Below are positions 9,701-16,926 of a stretch of 64,000 nucleotides of DNA, in pieces. Position 1 is the first letter of the stretch. Each line of letters starts with the position of its first letter. The notes below the pieces were generated by a model. The model saw only the letters and a list, made by a program, of their open reading frames with translations, made no database searches and was not told the origin of the DNA. This DNA comes from Anabaena lutea FACHB-196 (GTDB lineage Bacteria; Cyanobacteriota; Cyanobacteriia; Cyanobacteriales; Nostocaceae): contig NZ_JACJST010000005.1 in the NCBI RefSeq assembly GCF_014698305.1, positions 205,942 through 269,941 on the forward strand, given 5' to 3'. The position numbers and the translations under genes were made by a program.

Positions 9701-10004
9701 GGAACGAGAACACATTGACCGCAAAACCGCAATTTTAAAAGCCGCACCCCAACGTTTACGCCCGATTTTAATGACAACCATTACGACTGTTTTAGGTATG
9801 TTCCCTCTCGCTTTGGGAATTGGAGAAGGTTCAGAATTTCTCCAACCATTGGGTGTGGTCGTATTTTCTGGTTTGTCTTTAGCAACGTTGCTAACGCTGT
9901 TTATAATTCCCTGTTTTTATACTTTGCTACACGATGTAATCGGTGGACGTTGGGCAAAACCCATATACATTAGGCTGCGGATTTGGAAAAAGAAGTATCA
10001 GTAA
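6789..10004 (+). CDS. RND efflux transporter permease (AcrB/HAE1-like)
   Basis: A 1071-residue proton-driven RND pump subunit with the usual two-fold repeat. It has an N-terminal helix (TLMLTLAVIVMGVFFIIRLP), a large periplasmic domain, helices 2-6 at about 345-510, a central helix (LLTIAITIILLGGG), a second periplasmic domain and helices near 890-1050. The helix-4 motif GVGIVVDNSIVMLEN carries the proton-relay aspartate, and the second half has VGIVVNNAIIMVEL. It lies directly after its adaptor. No outer-membrane TolC partner is in the window. The export substrate cannot be predicted; the family handles drugs, lipids or detergents. A palindrome follows the stop codon. Confidence 0.93.
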   Translation: MQTTNTNSGFSISATSIRQHIGTLMLTLAVIVMGVFFIIRLPVDLLPSITYPRIGVRIEAPGISPEVAVDEVTKRLEEAFSATEGVIQVFSQTREGQISLDLYFRPGGNIDQALNDATAAFNRSRNRLPDNIQEARVFKIDPSQLPVYEFAITSPTLKGVDLRVFAEEELARELGVVEGVAGVSVSGGVKEEVRVNIDLDRLQAVGVGLTDVLNELQNRNQDISGGRILGTNSEALTRTVGRFQSADELNNLSFEVSAPNSDIKNRVYLRDFAEVIDGSEKQRVYVFLNGEEAVKVSVQKQPDANTINVVDGVKKRLAELQKGGVIPQEATLTATLDESKFIRDSIANVTTSGLIGSGLAAIAVLLFLGSLRQTFIIVVAIPLASLTAIILMGLFGLSLNVFSLGGLALGVGIVVDNSIVMLENIAEGISQVKIRNQDSKLSAASIIQQSEDSSREVESALVASTSTNLVAVLPFLLIGGFISLLFNELILTISFSVAASILIAVTVVPMLTSRLLSLPFSSSLNNFWPLRVFNSRFEAATRAYSSFLSGILRWRLLTIAITIILLGGGSWWIAPQLPQEILPRINTGQVNLIAQFPPGIPLETNQKVMKAVDDILRQQPETEYVFSTVGGFLFGNNSSANPLRSSSNITLKPGSNVETYVERVTKEFSKLNLVDIRLRITPGQVRGLILNNSPVRNADVDIILQGNDSNTLEQAGRELLANLEQKATAVRFRPEADARQPEIQILPDWERVAKVGLNTKDIGDTIQTAIEGSIPTQLQRNNRLVDVRVQLNEASVQSTSQLERLPLFVEGNQQIRLSDVAKIAEAQAPGEIQRINQRQVFLIAGNLAEGASLTKALEQVDQVLSSTNFPQGVSLLPSATAESNQELQNSLQVLGGLAIFLVFVVMAVQYNSLVDPLVILFTIPLALAGGIFGLYITETAIGATVVVGAVLLVGIVVNNAIIMVELANQLREREHIDRKTAILKAAPQRLRPILMTTITTVLGMFPLALGIGEGSEFLQPLGVVVFSGLSLATLLTLFIIPCFYTLLHDVIGGRWAKPIYIRLRIWKKKYQ

Positions 10005-10006
10005 AA

Positions 10007-10034
10007 GTAGGGGCGTATTGCAATACGCCCCTAC
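10007..10034. repeat. Perfect 28-bp palindrome, TAGGGG-shell family
   Basis: GTAGGGGCGTATTG is followed directly by its exact reverse complement. It lies just after the RND permease gene and overlaps the stop codon of the convergent glycosyltransferase (10031-10033). As RNA it would form a strong hairpin and could end transcription from either side, although no T run follows. A copy with the same core is at 61446-61465. Confidence 0.85.
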
Positions 10035-11086
10035 ACCAATTCCCTATAAACTGCCATTGTTTCTTGATTTACACGGGCAATACTGAGCGACTCTAAATTT
10101 TCCTGTGACCGATGTTTCCAATCTTGGAGAATATCTGGGTTACTTAATAGCTTAACTAAGGCTTCAGCTAAAGCTTGACTATTTTGAGCCGGTACTAAAA
10201 CGCCAGCTTGACCATGATCTAAGGCTTCGGGGATGCCATCTACCTCTGTAGCAATAATAGCAGTCCCGGCTTCCCTGGCTTCTGAAAGCACAAGAGGACA
10301 TGGGTCACGGTGAGAAGCAAGAACAAAAATATCACAAGAGAGTAAATAGCCTTGCGGTTCTGGTTGAAATCCTTCAAAATGGATGCGATCGCTCACAGAA
10401 GTGGCTTGTGCTTGTGCTGCAAACATTTCTATATCGGGACCATTTCCCACTAGATAAAGATGCGCTGTGGGGAAATCCTGGGCAATTTGCTCAAAAGCAG
10501 CGATTAATTCGGTGATACCTTTACGTTTATACATTCCCGCTACAGTTGCGATCGCAGGATGTTGTAAATTTAAAGGTTGATAATCTGATATTTGTCGAGT
10601 GCGAGGACTCCCCAACGTACCATTGCGTACTACCCGTAACTTATTCTCAGGAATACCACGTCGCACCATTGAAGTTTGCACAGCCTGACTAACAGCAATT
10701 ACCCTATCTGCTAAACCCATTAACAAACTAGAACGCTGGAATTCATTGTGGACTGTGGAAATTAAAGCATACCTATTTCTTAGTCTCAAGATACTTGCTA
10801 AAACTATCCCAGTCATCATATGAGCATGAACAATATCGGGCTGAAACTGTTGTACAATTTTCCCATAAGCCCTCGCTGCTTTAATAATATTTATTGGGTT
10901 TCGACTTTGGTCTATTTCGTAGTGTTTGACACCATATTTATATAATAATGTTTCATATTCTCCCCCACCGGAAATTACAGCGACATCATGACCATTTTTG
11001 GCTTGTAAACAGGCAATGTCTACAGCTACATTGACAATGCCATTACCGATTTCTTGAACATGATTCAATATATGGATAATTCTCAT
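10031..11086 (-). CDS. Family 4 glycosyltransferase
   Basis: A 351-residue GT-B glycosyltransferase. The N-terminal acceptor domain begins with MRIIHILNHVQEIGNG and continues with QPDIVHAHMMTGIV. The C-terminal nucleotide-sugar-binding domain contains VAGMYKRKGITELI, LYLVGNGP, FEGF and the GT4 donor signature LSEAREAGTAIIATEVDGIPEAL with the E-x7-E spacing. Such enzymes build exopolysaccharide, lipopolysaccharide or glycolipids. No other sugar genes adjoin it, so the product is unknown. Its stop codon lies within a 28-bp palindrome shared with the convergent RND gene. Confidence 0.9.
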   Translation of the reverse strand: MRIIHILNHVQEIGNGIVNVAVDIACLQAKNGHDVAVISGGGEYETLLYKYGVKHYEIDQSRNPINIIKAARAYGKIVQQFQPDIVHAHMMTGIVLASILRLRNRYALISTVHNEFQRSSLLMGLADRVIAVSQAVQTSMVRRGIPENKLRVVRNGTLGSPRTRQISDYQPLNLQHPAIATVAGMYKRKGITELIAAFEQIAQDFPTAHLYLVGNGPDIEMFAAQAQATSVSDRIHFEGFQPEPQGYLLSCDIFVLASHRDPCPLVLSEAREAGTAIIATEVDGIPEALDHGQAGVLVPAQNSQALAEALVKLLSNPDILQDWKHRSQENLESLSIARVNQETMAVYRELV

Positions 11087-12170
11087 AATCTTGGAAATTG
11101 GTGTTGAAAATTTTTAATTAAGTAGAAAGGCACAAATAAAGATAACTATGTAATTTAATATGAGATTATATGTCATGCAGGAAATAAACCCACCATACTT
11201 CTAGTACCGCTTTCTCGGAATTAACAATTAAAAATGAAAAAAGTAGATTAAACAGGCTTTTTCAGTATTTTTAATTGTTGCTTAACTTACGCCGTGTTGT
11301 ACTAGTGGAAAATCAAGCTACAAAATTTTTTCAAATCTGTAGCCTAAACATTTGGACGTAATTCATTACATCCGCTGATCTGAACTAAATAAGCACAATC
11401 GAAAAGAAAACAAGTATCCTTATTTTCTTCTTCTGCCAAAGTTAATGTTATTCATCAGTTTTAGGTTATTGCAATCTTTATTTCTGCTCGATTATATACA
11501 GCCTGATTTTATTTTTTATATTTTTATAAATGTAATTGAACTCATCCCCATATTCTCTGATAGTGCAATCAGTGAAAACTATTTTGGTGTCATAACTGAG
11601 AAAAATTTAGATATATTGCGGACGGAGATTGCTACAGCTTGATAGGGTGGGTTAGGCGCACAAAATAAGATAACAAACATCAAAATTTGCTCATGTTGTT
11701 TCGTAACCGACTCTTTATCCGGATAACAAAGATGGGTTGAAACTTGCTATAGTGCAGTTATATCCGCGTGTTTATATCTAACCTAAGTTTGAGAAAATGT
11801 TTAGAAAGCCATAAACCTTACCAAAAGACCTCTATTAGGACTTACGCAAAATATAACTGAAAACCTGATTCTTGCGTAGTAGTAGTTCATGAATTACCAC
11901 TACGTTCGTTCGGTTTTGCGTAAATCCTGTCTATAATAAGGACGAGAAAATGACGAGTTTAGGGAAAATAAACTCGAAATTCACGGTTTCAAGGGTCAAA
12001 ATTGATTCCTGACTCCTCTTCTTAAACTAGCCACTTACGTTGATGTCCTCAGAAGACGTTGTTCGGCATTTTCAACAACCAACATCAATAATTGAAAATA
12101 GCTGGACTGTCAGGCAGTTATGGATTTATGATTGATGATCGTGAGTTTTTTTCAGAAAATTGGAGAAACT
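11087..12170. other. Long intergenic region upstream of rplS
   Basis: Over 1 kb of AT-rich sequence without a convincing gene. A frame at 11445-11642 (65 codons) has no ribosome-binding site and no recognisable domain. The region contains a MITE-like element (11837-11928) and a half copy of the TAGGGTGGGTTA repeat at 11643-11655. The rplS promoter should be near its right end. Confidence 0.5.
11837..11928. mobile_element. MITE-like 92-bp element, copy 1
   Basis: AGGACTTACGCAAAA (11837-11851) is matched by the inverted TTTTGCGTAAATCCT (11914-11928), giving 14 of 15 paired positions. The interior does not code for protein and contains a further hairpin-prone stretch (GTAGTAGTTCATGAATTACCACTAC). 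A second element with the same termini and nearly the same length lies at 49634-49724. The pattern is that of a non-autonomous element mobilised by a transposase encoded elsewhere. No clear target duplication is visible. Confidence 0.7.
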
Positions 12171-12533
12171 ATGAACGCTCAAGAAATTATTCGCTCGATT
12201 GAAGCGGAACAACTAAGGTCAGATTTGCCCGTAATTTATGTGGGCGACACAGTCAAGGTAGGAGTAAAAATTAAAGAAGGCGATAAATACCGCGTCCAAC
12301 CTTATGAAGGAGTGGTAATCGCTAGACGCAACGGCGGAATTAATGAAACCATCACCGTCCGCAAGGTTTTCCAAGGTGTCGGCGTTGAGCGCGTATTTTT
12401 GTTGCATTCTCCTCGGATTGACAGTATCAAAGTATTGCGACGTGGTAAAGTGCGACGTGCTAAACTATATTACCTGCGCGATCGCGTCGGCAAAGCCACC
12501 CGGATTAAACAACGGTTTGACCGCTCTTTGTGA
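12171..12533 (+). CDS. rplS: 50S ribosomal protein L19
   Basis: A 120-residue protein of the large ribosomal subunit, located at the 30S-50S interface. Characteristic segments are [43 protein letters not shown] and the basic C-terminus [18 protein letters not shown]. The ATG at 12171 is chosen over the in-frame ATG at 12132 because GGAG lies 5 bp before it and the resulting N-terminus ([15 protein letters not shown]) and length fit the family. tRNA-Trp and secE follow. Confidence 0.97.
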   Translation: MNAQEIIRSIEAEQLRSDLPVIYVGDTVKVGVKIKEGDKYRVQPYEGVVIARRNGGINETITVRKVFQGVGVERVFLLHSPRIDSIKVLRRGKVRRAKLYYLRDRVGKATRIKQRFDRSL

Positions 12534-12683
12534 TTCAATCCGCCAAAGCGAGGAGAGAAATCTCAGCCTCCAAGCGGCATCTGCCGCTCACTTGCTTTCC
12601 CAAGAAAATTAAGTTATAATCAAAGTCGAAATTGCGTTAAACTAAAAAAGTTCAGCGCAATGACTGGAACAAAGACAGCTTGT

Positions 12684-12756
12684 GCGCTCTTAGTTCAGTT
12701 GGTAGAACGCAGGTCTCCAAAACCTGATGTCGGGGGTTCAAGTCCTCCAGGGCGCG
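12684..12756 (+). tRNA. trnW: tRNA-Trp (CCA anticodon)
   Basis: A 73-nt cloverleaf. Acceptor stem GCGCTCT pairs with AGGGCGC. The anticodon stem-loop is CAGGT-CTCCAAA-ACCTG with anticodon CCA at 12717-12719. The T arm is GGGGGTTCAAGTCCTCC and the discriminator base is G. The 3' CCA is not encoded. Its place upstream of secE-nusG is common in bacteria. Confidence 0.97.
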
Positions 12757-12777
12757 CTTAAAAGCAAAAAATATAGC

Positions 12778-12835
12778 CCGAAACGAAAACGCATCTGCCA
12801 AAATGGCAGTTAGTGTTGATAATTTCGGGTATAAT
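12778..12835 (+). promoter_or_regulatory. Hairpin and possible -10 element upstream of secE
   Basis: CCCGAAA (12778-12784) pairs with TTTCGGG (12824-12830), enclosing a perfect CTGCCA-AAA-TGGCAG hairpin. A TATAAT match follows at 12830-12835. No good -35 element is seen at 17 bp, so this could be a secE operon promoter, the 3' processing or termination hairpin of the tRNA transcript, or both. Confidence 0.4.
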
Positions 12836-12942
12836 TATTTTTGCTTGCAGCTTATTTGTTTCCATTAAATGGGGTCGAAGCTGTAAACCTTGACGAAAAC
12901 TAGCAAGGTGTAGCTATGTAAGAAACGGGGGGGATAACAACC

Positions 12943-13164
12943 GTGGCCAAAAAAAATGAAGCAGAAATGCCAGAAACCGGAAATGGGTTCAGCTTGAACA
13001 ATTTCTTCCAAGGAACAAAAGAAGAACTTGAAAAAGTAGTTTGGCCCAGTCGGCAGCAGTTGGTGAGTGAATCAGCAGCTGTGTTGTTAATGGTGACACT
13101 CTCCGCATCTTTGATATATTTGGTCGATGGATTGTTTGCTTGGGCAGCAAAACAGGTATTCTGA
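12943..13164 (+). CDS. secE: Preprotein translocase subunit SecE
   Basis: A 73-residue single-span SecE, the short form found in cyanobacteria and plastids. It clamps SecY in the translocase of plasma and thylakoid membranes. The conserved cytoplasmic amphipathic segment FFQGTKEELEKVVWPSRQQL precedes the one membrane helix (AAVLLMVTLSASLIYLVDGL). The start is GTG at 12943, preceded by a G-rich ribosome-binding site (GGGGGGGA). The stop codon overlaps the nusG start (TGATG at 13162-13166), indicating translational coupling. Confidence 0.95.
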   Translation: MAKKNEAEMPETGNGFSLNNFFQGTKEELEKVVWPSRQQLVSESAAVLLMVTLSASLIYLVDGLFAWAAKQVF

Positions 13165-13814
13165 TGACTTTTGCAACAGACGAACCACTGGATACGTTGC
13201 AGTCAGAGGAAGCACTAGAAACAGCGATCAAGGAAGCACGCTGGTATGCAGTGCAAGTAGCCTCAGGCTGTGAGAAGCGCGTGAAGACCAACTTAGAGCA
13301 GCGCATCCAAACCTTTGATGTCGCTGACAAAATCATTCAGGTGGAAATTCCACACACGCCAGCGGTGAAAATCCGAAAAGATGGTAGCCGCCAGCACACA
13401 GAAGAAAAGGTTTTTCCTGGTTACGTGCTAGTGCGGTTAATCTTAGATCCGGCAACTAAGCAAATTCCCGATGATACTTGGCAGGTGGTACGAAATACCT
13501 CTCACGTAATCAATTTTGTGGGAGCAGAACAAAAACGTGGTACCGGCAAGGGTCGCGGACACGTGAAACCAGTACCACTGAGCAATTCAGAAGTAGAACG
13601 TATATTCAAACAAACCAGTGAACAAGAGCCATTAGTCAAAATTGACATGGCTACAGGTGATAAAATCATTGTACTTTCTGGTCCATTTAAGGACTTTGAA
13701 GGCGAGGTGATTGAAGTTTCGCCAGAACGAAGTAAGCTAAAAGCTCTACTCTCGATTTTCGGACGAGATACACCAGTAGAATTGGAATTTAATCAGGTAG
13801 AAAAACAGAGCTAA
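13164..13814 (+). CDS. nusG: Transcription termination/antitermination factor NusG
   Basis: A 216-residue NusG that binds RNA polymerase and affects pausing and termination. The NGN domain spans about 25-150, with ARWYAVQVASGCEKRVKTNL and VFPGYVLVRL. The KOW domain is near 163-210 (GDKIIVLSGPFKDFEGEVIEV). ATG 13164 overlaps the secE stop. The first 25 residues (TDEPLDTLQSEEALETA) are an acidic extension typical of cyanobacterial NusG. rplK follows after 6 bp. Confidence 0.97.
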   Translation: MTFATDEPLDTLQSEEALETAIKEARWYAVQVASGCEKRVKTNLEQRIQTFDVADKIIQVEIPHTPAVKIRKDGSRQHTEEKVFPGYVLVRLILDPATKQIPDDTWQVVRNTSHVINFVGAEQKRGTGKGRGHVKPVPLSNSEVERIFKQTSEQEPLVKIDMATGDKIIVLSGPFKDFEGEVIEVSPERSKLKALLSIFGRDTPVELEFNQVEKQS

Positions 13815-13820
13815 ATCCAA

Positions 13821-14246
13821 ATGGCGAAGAAAGTAGTAGCGGTCATTAAACTGGCCCTGAATGCTGGAAAAGCCAACCCAGCACCGCCAGTAGGCCCAGC
13901 ATTGGGTCAACATGGCGTTAACATCATGATGTTCTGCAAAGAGTACAATGCCAAAACAGCAGACCAAGCTGGGATGGTAATACCTGTAGAAATTTCGGTT
14001 TTTGAAGATCGGAGTTTTACATTTGTACTCAAAACACCTCCAGCATCAGTATTGATTCGCAAGGCAGCGAAAATTGAGCGCGGATCTAATGAACCTAACA
14101 AAAAGAAAGTTGGGAGCATTACCAGAGCGCAATTGAGAGAAATTGCTCAAACCAAACTTCCTGACCTCAATGCCAACGATATCGACGCGGCAATGAATAT
14201 TGTGGAAGGAACCGCCAAAAATATGGGCGTGACTGTAGCAGACTAA
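13821..14246 (+). CDS. rplK: 50S ribosomal protein L11
   Basis: A 141-residue L11, part of the GTPase-associated centre of the 50S subunit. The N-terminal domain carries [20 protein letters not shown], and the C-terminal rRNA-binding domain carries [17 protein letters not shown] and [13 protein letters not shown]. It is co-transcribed with nusG upstream and rplA downstream. The 108-bp gap to rplA contains short AATCCAAAATCTAAAA repeats. Confidence 0.98.
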   Translation: MAKKVVAVIKLALNAGKANPAPPVGPALGQHGVNIMMFCKEYNAKTADQAGMVIPVEISVFEDRSFTFVLKTPPASVLIRKAAKIERGSNEPNKKKVGSITRAQLREIAQTKLPDLNANDIDAAMNIVEGTAKNMGVTVAD

Positions 14247-14354
14247 TTTTGAATTTGGCATTGGGAGTTAAAAACTCAGTTTCAATCCAAAATCTAAAAT
14301 CCAAAATTTAATTGGGGGAGAAGCGCAACTTCGATATCACCCCAGGAGCAGAAA

Positions 14355-15071
14355 ATGGCAAAGAAAATATCACGCCGATTAGAGGCGTTGCAAGATAAAG
14401 TAGAAGACAGAGACTATACACCTATAGAGGCTTTAGCTCTGTTAAAAGAGACAGCAACAGCTAAATTCCCCGAAGCCGCAGAAGCACATATCCGGCTAGG
14501 AATTGACCCGAAATATACAGACCAACAGTTGCGGACAACAGTAGCATTGCCTAAGGGTACTGGACAAATCATCCGGGTAGCAGTGATTGCTAGAGGTGAA
14601 AAAGTCAACGAAGCTACAAATGCTGGTGCTGATATCGCTGGTTCAGAAGAATTAATTGACGAAATCCAAAAAGGGCGGATGGATTTTGACAAGCTGATTG
14701 CTACACCAGATGTGATGCCACAAGTAGCAAAGCTTGGTAAGTTACTAGGTCCCCGTGGTTTGATGCCCTCACCCAAAGGTGGAACTGTGACATTTGACGT
14801 AGCAAGTGCGATCGCAGAATTCAAAGCAGGTAAATTAGAATTCCGTGCTGATCGAACTGGGATTGTCCATGTTATGTTTGGTAAGGCATCCTTTACCCCT
14901 GAAGATTTGTTAGTCAACCTCAAAGCTTTGCAAGAGACAATTGACCGTAACCGTCCTTCAGGAGCCAAAGGTCGTTATTGGCGCACATTTTACGTTTCTG
15001 CTACTATGGGTCCATCGATTAAGATCGACATTAGCGCCCTACGAGATTTAAAACTGACTGAAGCTGCATAA
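14355..15071 (+). CDS. rplA: 50S ribosomal protein L1
   Basis: A 238-residue L1 of the ribosomal stalk, involved in releasing E-site tRNA. Family features include [39 protein letters not shown] (the highly conserved loop), PKGGTVT and [13 protein letters not shown]. The ATG is preceded by a purine-rich CAGGAGCAG. In many bacteria L1 also represses its own L11-L1 mRNA; no such site is evident here beyond AT-rich repeats in the rplK-rplA gap. Confidence 0.98.
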   Translation: MAKKISRRLEALQDKVEDRDYTPIEALALLKETATAKFPEAAEAHIRLGIDPKYTDQQLRTTVALPKGTGQIIRVAVIARGEKVNEATNAGADIAGSEELIDEIQKGRMDFDKLIATPDVMPQVAKLGKLLGPRGLMPSPKGGTVTFDVASAIAEFKAGKLEFRADRTGIVHVMFGKASFTPEDLLVNLKALQETIDRNRPSGAKGRYWRTFYVSATMGPSIKIDISALRDLKLTEAA

Positions 15072-15159
15072 TTTTAGATTTGAGAGTTGAGATTTTAGAT
15101 TGAGCGTTGGTAAATAGGCAACTGAATTTTTTGCTTCATTATCAACCTTTAATTTCAAA

Positions 15160-15190
15160 TCCAAAATCCAAAATCCAAAATCCAAAATTT
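15160..15190. repeat. Short tandem repeat, ATCCAAA units
   Basis: About four consecutive AATCCAAA-type units follow rplA. Related runs are at 14284-14310 and 62402-62425. This is a typical cyanobacterial intergenic short tandem repeat. Confidence 0.7.
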
Positions 15191-15345
15191 AATAGAGCCG
15201 GAGACAGCAGGTGCTAACAGCTTAATATCCTGCCTAGGTTGATGCTTTGATTGCCTGACTTTTTATCAACATATATGTATGATAACTGCGGCATTAAAAG
15301 TACTACTGTGAAACCCCGGCTAAGATAGCTGGGGTTAATTGTTTT
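15191..15345 (+). promoter_or_regulatory. L10-type ribosomal leader with attenuator hairpin
   Basis: The sequence with GGAGACAGCAGGTGCTAACAG and AATATCCTGCCTAGGTTG (about 15199-15242) looks like the L10(L12)4-binding leader found upstream of rplJ-rplL in many bacteria. There the GCAGG/CCTGC pairing closes a kink-turn-like structure that binds L10 and represses the operon. About 70 bp on, AACCCCGGCTA (15312-15322) pairs with TAGCTGGGGTT (15326-15336) and is followed by AATTGTTTT, an attenuator-like terminator before rplJ. The leader identity is from memory of the family. An Rfam search would settle it. Confidence 0.65.
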
Positions 15346-15352
15346 CGGTTAG

Positions 15353-15420
15353 TCAGTAAACAGTTAAACAGTGAACAGTGAACAGTAAATAATAATAACT
15401 GATAACTGATAACTGATAAA
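15353..15420. repeat. Short tandem repeats between leader and rplJ
   Basis: Two runs are seen: CAGTGAA/CAGTAAA-type heptamers (about 15358-15388), then three tandem AACTGAT heptamers (about 15396-15418). They lie between the attenuator and the rplJ ribosome-binding site, so they lengthen the operon leader. Confidence 0.75.
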
Positions 15421-15446
15421 ATTTTGCCCTTGGAGGTGAAAAAAGT

Positions 15447-16025
15447 ATGGGTCGAACTTTAGAAAACAAAAAAGAGATTGTCGCTGATCTCAAAGAGACT
15501 TTGAGTGAATCAACTTTAGCACTGGTAATTGATTATCAGGGTTTAACAGTTGCTGAAATTAGTGACTTACGGCGGCGTTTACGTCCTAGTGGCACAGTTT
15601 GTAAGGTGACGAAAAACACCTTTATGGGCATTGCCATTCAAGATCAAGAAAAATGGCAGCCATTGTCGGAATTGCTCAAAGGTTCTTCCGCTTTTTTGCT
15701 AGTCAAAGAAGATTTCTCATCTGCAATTAAAAGTTACCAAGAGTTCCAAAAAGTTACCAAGAAGACAGAACTTCGTGGTGGCGTTATGGACGGTCGCCTG
15801 CTGAAAGAAACTGATGTCAAGGCTTTAGGAGACTTGCCATCTAAGGAACAACTCATGGCGCAAATTGCTGGAGCTATCAACGCTTTGGCTACCAAAGTTG
15901 CTGTGGGTATCAACGAAGTTCCCAGTTCTTTGGCTCGTGCCTTGCAGGCTGTGGCTGAGAAAGAACAAGGTGGTAGCACAGAAAGTACAGAAAGTGCTGA
16001 CAGTGCTGAAAGCGCTAGTGAGTAA
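15447..16025 (+). CDS. rplJ: 50S ribosomal protein L10
   Basis: A 192-residue L10 that anchors L7/L12 dimers to the 50S subunit. The N-terminal rRNA-binding domain is visible ([47 protein letters not shown]), as is the L12-binding helix near 150-170. Beyond the usual end, residues 175-192 are a Ser/Glu/Thr/Ala tail encoded by about four 9-bp units (15981-16016). GGAGG at 15431-15435 supports ATG 15447. It is likely autoregulated through the upstream leader. Confidence 0.97.
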   Translation: MGRTLENKKEIVADLKETLSESTLALVIDYQGLTVAEISDLRRRLRPSGTVCKVTKNTFMGIAIQDQEKWQPLSELLKGSSAFLLVKEDFSSAIKSYQEFQKVTKKTELRGGVMDGRLLKETDVKALGDLPSKEQLMAQIAGAINALATKVAVGINEVPSSLARALQAVAEKEQGGSTESTESADSAESASE

Positions 16026-16122
16026 TTGGTAGTGGGTAATAGTTATTTTCTAATGACAAATTACCAATCATCAACAACCAATCATCAACAAAAAATTCAA
16101 AATTATTTAGGAGTCATAATCA

Positions 16123-16512
16123 ATGTCTGCTGCAACCGAACAAATTTTAGAACAACTGAAAACATTGACCTTGCTCGAAGCTTCTGAATTAGTTAAGCAA
16201 ATTGAAGAAGCTTTTGGAGTAAGTGCTGCTCCAGCTGCTGGTGGAATGATGATGATGGCTGCTCCTGGTGCTGCTGCTGCTGAAGTAGTAGAAGAAAAAA
16301 CCGAGTTTGATGCAATTTTAGAGTCAGTTCCAGCTGATAAGAAGATTGCTGTCCTGAAGATTGTCCGTGAAATCACAGGTTTGGGTCTGAAAGAAGCTAA
16401 AGACTTGGTAGAAGCTGCTCCTAAGCCAGTTAAGGAAGCTGTAGCTAAGGAAGCTGCTGAAGATATCAAGAAACGTATCGAAGAAGCTGGCGGTAAAGTC
16501 ACCATTAAGTAA
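16123..16512 (+). CDS. rplL: 50S ribosomal protein L7/L12
   Basis: A 129-residue stalk protein that recruits translational GTPases. It has an N-terminal dimerisation helix region ([28 protein letters not shown], about 6-33), an alanine/glycine/methionine hinge ([20 protein letters not shown]) and a C-terminal factor-binding domain with [27 protein letters not shown] before the ATG is a strong ribosome-binding site. The operon terminator follows the stop by about 35 bp. Confidence 0.98.
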   Translation: MSAATEQILEQLKTLTLLEASELVKQIEEAFGVSAAPAAGGMMMMAAPGAAAAEVVEEKTEFDAILESVPADKKIAVLKIVREITGLGLKEAKDLVEAAPKPVKEAVAKEAAEDIKKRIEEAGGKVTIK

Positions 16513-16546
16513 TTTGTAATTATAAATTACTTGATCTTTTTTGAGT

Positions 16547-16574
16547 GAGGAGTCTGATTCAGGCTCCTTTTTTT
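16547..16574 (+). terminator. Rho-independent terminator of the rplJ-rplL operon
   Basis: A GGAGTCT/AGGCTCC stem with a short loop is followed by seven T residues (16568-16574), at the expected distance from rplL. Confidence 0.88.
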
Positions 16575-16580
16575 ATTGAT

Positions 16581-16914
16581 AAATGTCTGAATCAGGATAC
16601 TCAGAATTTAAGGATGTACAGGATGAAAAAAATCCAGTGAAGATAACTACATTACATCCTCGACAAATGTCTGAATCAGGATGATCAGGATTTAAGGATG
16701 TACAGGATGAAAAAAATCCAGTGAAGATAACTACATTACATCCTCGACAAATGTCTGAATCAGGATGCTTAGGATTTAAGGATGTACAGGATGAAAAAAA
16801 CCAGTGAAGATAACTACATTTAATCCTGTAAATCCTCTATTCTTGTGAATCCTGATTCAGAGGATAAAGATGAAAAAAATCCAGTGAAGATAACTACATT
16901 AAATCCTGTAAATC
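16581..16914. repeat. 84-bp tandem repeat array
   Basis: Unit 1 (16581-16664) and unit 2 (16665-16748) are each 84 bp and differ at only a few positions. Unit 3 begins at 16749 and diverges near its end. A partial fourth unit, beginning around the sequence GATGAAAAAAATCCAGTG, ends near 16914. Each full unit starts AAATGTCTGAATCAGGAT and contains AAGGATGTACAGGATG. It sits between the rplL terminator and the end of the convergent kinase gene. The units abut with no variable spacers, so this is not CRISPR. No coding potential is apparent. Confidence 0.9.
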
Positions 16915-16926
16915 TTGATTTAGAAT

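Noticed and set aside
11445..11642. 65-codon plus-strand frame upstream of rplS
   Set aside because: No ribosome-binding site, phenylalanine/isoleucine-rich composition typical of AT-rich noncoding DNA, and its end runs into a dispersed repeat.
12343..12612. 89-codon plus-strand frame overlapping rplS
   Set aside because: It is out of frame with rplS, a clear ribosomal protein gene, over most of its length and has no ribosome-binding site.
16581..16914. Tandem repeats considered as a CRISPR array
   Set aside because: The units abut without variable spacers and are 84 bp long, with internal similarity rather than repeat-spacer structure.
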